From Bacteroidota bacterium (GTDB lineage Bacteria > Bacteroidota > Bacteroidia > NS11-12g > UBA955), in NCBI GenBank assembly GCA_027488495.1, contig JAIYBO010000049.1:1-9515 (forward strand): a DNA stretch of 9,515 bases. The letters are read 5' to 3'. This document shows positions 7,804 to 9,515 of this stretch, piece after piece; within the stretch, counting starts at the first letter, position 1; each line of letters opens with the position of its first letter. The notes beneath the pieces were generated by a model that saw nothing but the letters and a program-made list of their open reading frames with translations, had not been told where the DNA came from and searched no databases. The position numbers were made by a program, and so were the translations under genes.

Positions 7804-9515
7804 ATGAAACGATTTCTACGACTTTTCCTTTCGGCAATCTTACTCACAACCCTAGCCACACAACTCCACGCTCAGGTTGCAAAAACCCAAGTGGTACAAG
7901 TATCTGCCATTGCAAATTCAGATGGATCCATTACCCTCAAATGGCCAAATGAAAGCTACACGGGGAATTATGTCATTCATCACAGAGATTTCATTCACAA
8001 CAACAACCAATGGACGGGCCCCATCGCCACAGTGGCGGGTTCAATCACCAGTTACACAGACAATACCATGAGCAAGGGCATTGCCCGCGAGTACAGAGTC
8101 ATGAAAGTAAAATCCGGCACCACAGAGGCATTTGGCTACATATACGCTGGCAATCAATTCAAAACCAACCCCACAAAAGGTGGCATCATTTTACTCATCG
8201 ATAGCAGCTACAGCCAAGCACTAAATACAGAATTGAACACATTATCCAATGATTTGCTGTCTGATGGTTGGTTCCCCACCCGCATTTACGCCGGCAGAAA
8301 CGAAAAAGTGGATGTCGTTAAGTCCAGAATCGATGCCCACATCAAACAATCCAAAGTAAAGCCCAAATCATTGTACATCATTGGGCATGTACCAGTACCC
8401 TATTCAGGAAATTTTAGCACCAACGGCGATCGCCCACCGCCAGACGGACACGTGGAAGGTGTTGGAAACCATACCGGCGCTTGGCCCGCTGATTTGTATT
8501 ATGGCACCATCGATTGCTATTGGGGCGATGACATTGTAACATGCACAACCGGTTCTGAAGCCCGTCATAAAAACGTGCCAGGCGATGGCAAATTCGACCA
8601 ATCTGCGCCCGAATGTCCGGTGGTATTGGAAATTGGCCGAATCGACATGTACAACATGGATGCGTTCAGCAAAAACGATACGCAATTGGTGAGGGAATAC
8701 TTCAACCGGGTTCATGACTACAAAATGGGGAAAACCAATTTCCGCAGGCGTGGGTTGATCGACAACAATTTCGGCGGTCTCAATTTGGCTTCTACCGGCT
8801 ACCACAACATCCCCTGTTTTGTGGGTTTAGACAGTTTTTCTGATGCGGTAGATTACTTCACCGAACAAACTGCAGGCTCCTATTTGTGGAGTTATGGCTG
8901 TGGCGCAGGCAGTTACGGCAGTTGCAGTGGCATAGGAACCACCAATGATTTCGCAGCCAACAAAGGCAAATTTAGCAACGCTTTCACCATGCTTGCCGGC
9001 AGTTACTTTGGCGATTGGGACAGCAAGAACAACATATTGCGTGGCGCTTTGGCCGGAGGTTCTTTGGCCAGCTGCTGGGGAGGCATACCAAAGTGGTATT
9101 TGCACCACATGGGGCTGGGCATCAATATCGGACATGGTGCTAGAATCACTCAAAACAACGTGAACGATTACTTCAACGGGTCGTTCAACTTTTCATGGAA
9201 CGGAGTATTTATTGCCTTGATGGGCGATCCCACCTTAAATATGCATTATTGCAAACCTGCAACGCAATTAACTGCCAGTGAAATCAATGGTGCCACCTTG
9301 CTCAAATGGAACAAACCTTCGGGCGCAGTGGATGGATACGTTGTGTATCGCATCGATCAAGAAACCCAAGAATACAAAGAAATTGGGAGTTATTGCAAAT
9401 TAATCAACTCAACAACCACCGATACATTCTTTTGGGATTATTGCCAACCTTCGCCATTGAATCCCAACCCCGGCAATTACAAATACGCCGTGCGAGCTTT
9501 TCGATGGGAAACTAC
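7804..9515 (+). CDS. Secreted FN3-like / C25 (gingipain)-like / FN3-like protein, 3' end outside the window
   Basis: The frame opens at ATG 7804 and stays open for 570 codons to the window edge. Residues 1-23 form a Sec signal peptide (MKRFLRLFLSAILL..., likely cleavage LHA before Gln24). Residues about 28-115 look like a fibronectin III-type module (SITLKWP, YVIHHRDF, EYRVMKVKSG). Residues about 127-482 resemble the C25 caspase-like fold of gingipains and PorU: GGIILLIDSSY (127-136), SLYIIGHVPVPY (189-200), WPADLYYGTID (227-237), VVLEIGRID (273-281) and FIALMGDPTLNMHY (469-482). Where C25 peptidases carry catalytic His-Gly and Cys, this protein shows SYGCGAG (363-369) and LAGSYFGDW (397-405), so the dyad seems lost. 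A second FN3-like module begins at about 486 (ATLLKWNKP, VDGYVVYRID). A C-terminal type IX secretion sorting domain would be expected beyond the edge. It is transcribed divergently from the ompA-like gene. The CDS is certain, the signal peptide strong and the C25 relationship moderate. Confidence 0.85.
   Translation, partial: MKRFLRLFLSAILLTTLATQLHAQVAKTQVVQVSAIANSDGSITLKWPNESYTGNYVIHHRDFIHNNNQWTGPIATVAGSITSYTDNTMSKGIAREYRVMKVKSGTTEAFGYIYAGNQFKTNPTKGGIILLIDSSYSQALNTELNTLSNDLLSDGWFPTRIYAGRNEKVDVVKSRIDAHIKQSKVKPKSLYIIGHVPVPYSGNFSTNGDRPPPDGHVEGVGNHTGAWPADLYYGTIDCYWGDDIVTCTTGSEARHKNVPGDGKFDQSAPECPVVLEIGRIDMYNMDAFSKNDTQLVREYFNRVHDYKMGKTNFRRRGLIDNNFGGLNLASTGYHNIPCFVGLDSFSDAVDYFTEQTAGSYLWSYGCGAGSYGSCSGIGTTNDFAANKGKFSNAFTMLAGSYFGDWDSKNNILRGALAGGSLASCWGGIPKWYLHHMGLGINIGHGARITQNNVNDYFNGSFNFSWNGVFIALMGDPTLNMHYCKPATQLTASEINGATLLKWNKPSGAVDGYVVYRIDQETQEYKEIGSYCKLINSTTTDTFFWDYCQPSPLNPNPGNYKYAVRAFRWET

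Noticed and set aside
9133..9138. His-Gly at residues 444-445 of the right-hand protein as the C25 catalytic histidine.
   Set aside because: It comes after the place where the catalytic Cys would be, whereas in C25 the His-Gly precedes the Cys. It is kept only as an alternative relocated residue.
8404..9153. Two minus-strand open frames (8404-8805 and 8827-9153) inside the right-hand gene.
   Set aside because: They are antisense to a long continuous frame with a signal peptide and recognisable domain motifs, and show no features of their own.

Overview
The window looks like chromosomal DNA of a Bacteroidota bacterium, probably an aerobic, free-living or aquatic member. The evidence is the style of the complex I subunits, two secreted proteins with classical signal peptides of the Bacteroidota type, a protein pairing a gingipain (C25)-like fold with fibronectin III-like modules, and TAnnTTTG-type promoter boxes in place of a sigma70 pattern. 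The taxonomic call is an inference from protein style and not a database match.

Layout. (1) Bases 1-163, + strand: the last 53 codons of a protein that enters from the left, probably an outer-membrane beta-barrel. (2) Bases 164-339: a convergent gap with no convincing gene or terminator. (3) Bases 340-7702, - strand: a tightly packed run read right to left as ompA-like, nuoI, nuoJ, nuoK, nuoL, nuoM, nuoN. Junctions are 4-base overlaps or gaps of 2-8 bases, so this is very probably one transcription unit. (4) Bases 7703-7803: a 101-base divergent promoter region. (5) Bases 7804-9515, + strand: a large secreted protein that leaves the window still open.

The nuo genes encode the membrane arm of NADH:quinone oxidoreductase (complex I). 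NuoL, NuoM and NuoN are the three antiporter-like proton-pumping subunits, NuoJ and NuoK form the adjoining membrane core, and NuoI is the two-cluster ferredoxin subunit that passes electrons toward the quinone site. All key ionisable residues looked for are present, so the block looks functional. The canonical order I-J-K-L-M-N is kept, but nuoA-H are not upstream. That place is taken by a gene for a periplasmic OmpA-family (peptidoglycan-binding) protein, and beyond it is a divergent gene. The complex I locus is therefore split between nuoH and nuoI in this genome.

The most unusual gene is the right-hand one. It has a signal peptide, an FN3-like module, a central region resembling the gingipain/PorU (C25) caspase-like fold but apparently without its His/Cys dyad, and then a second FN3-like module. 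No tRNA, rRNA, CRISPR array, insertion sequence or other mobile element was seen.
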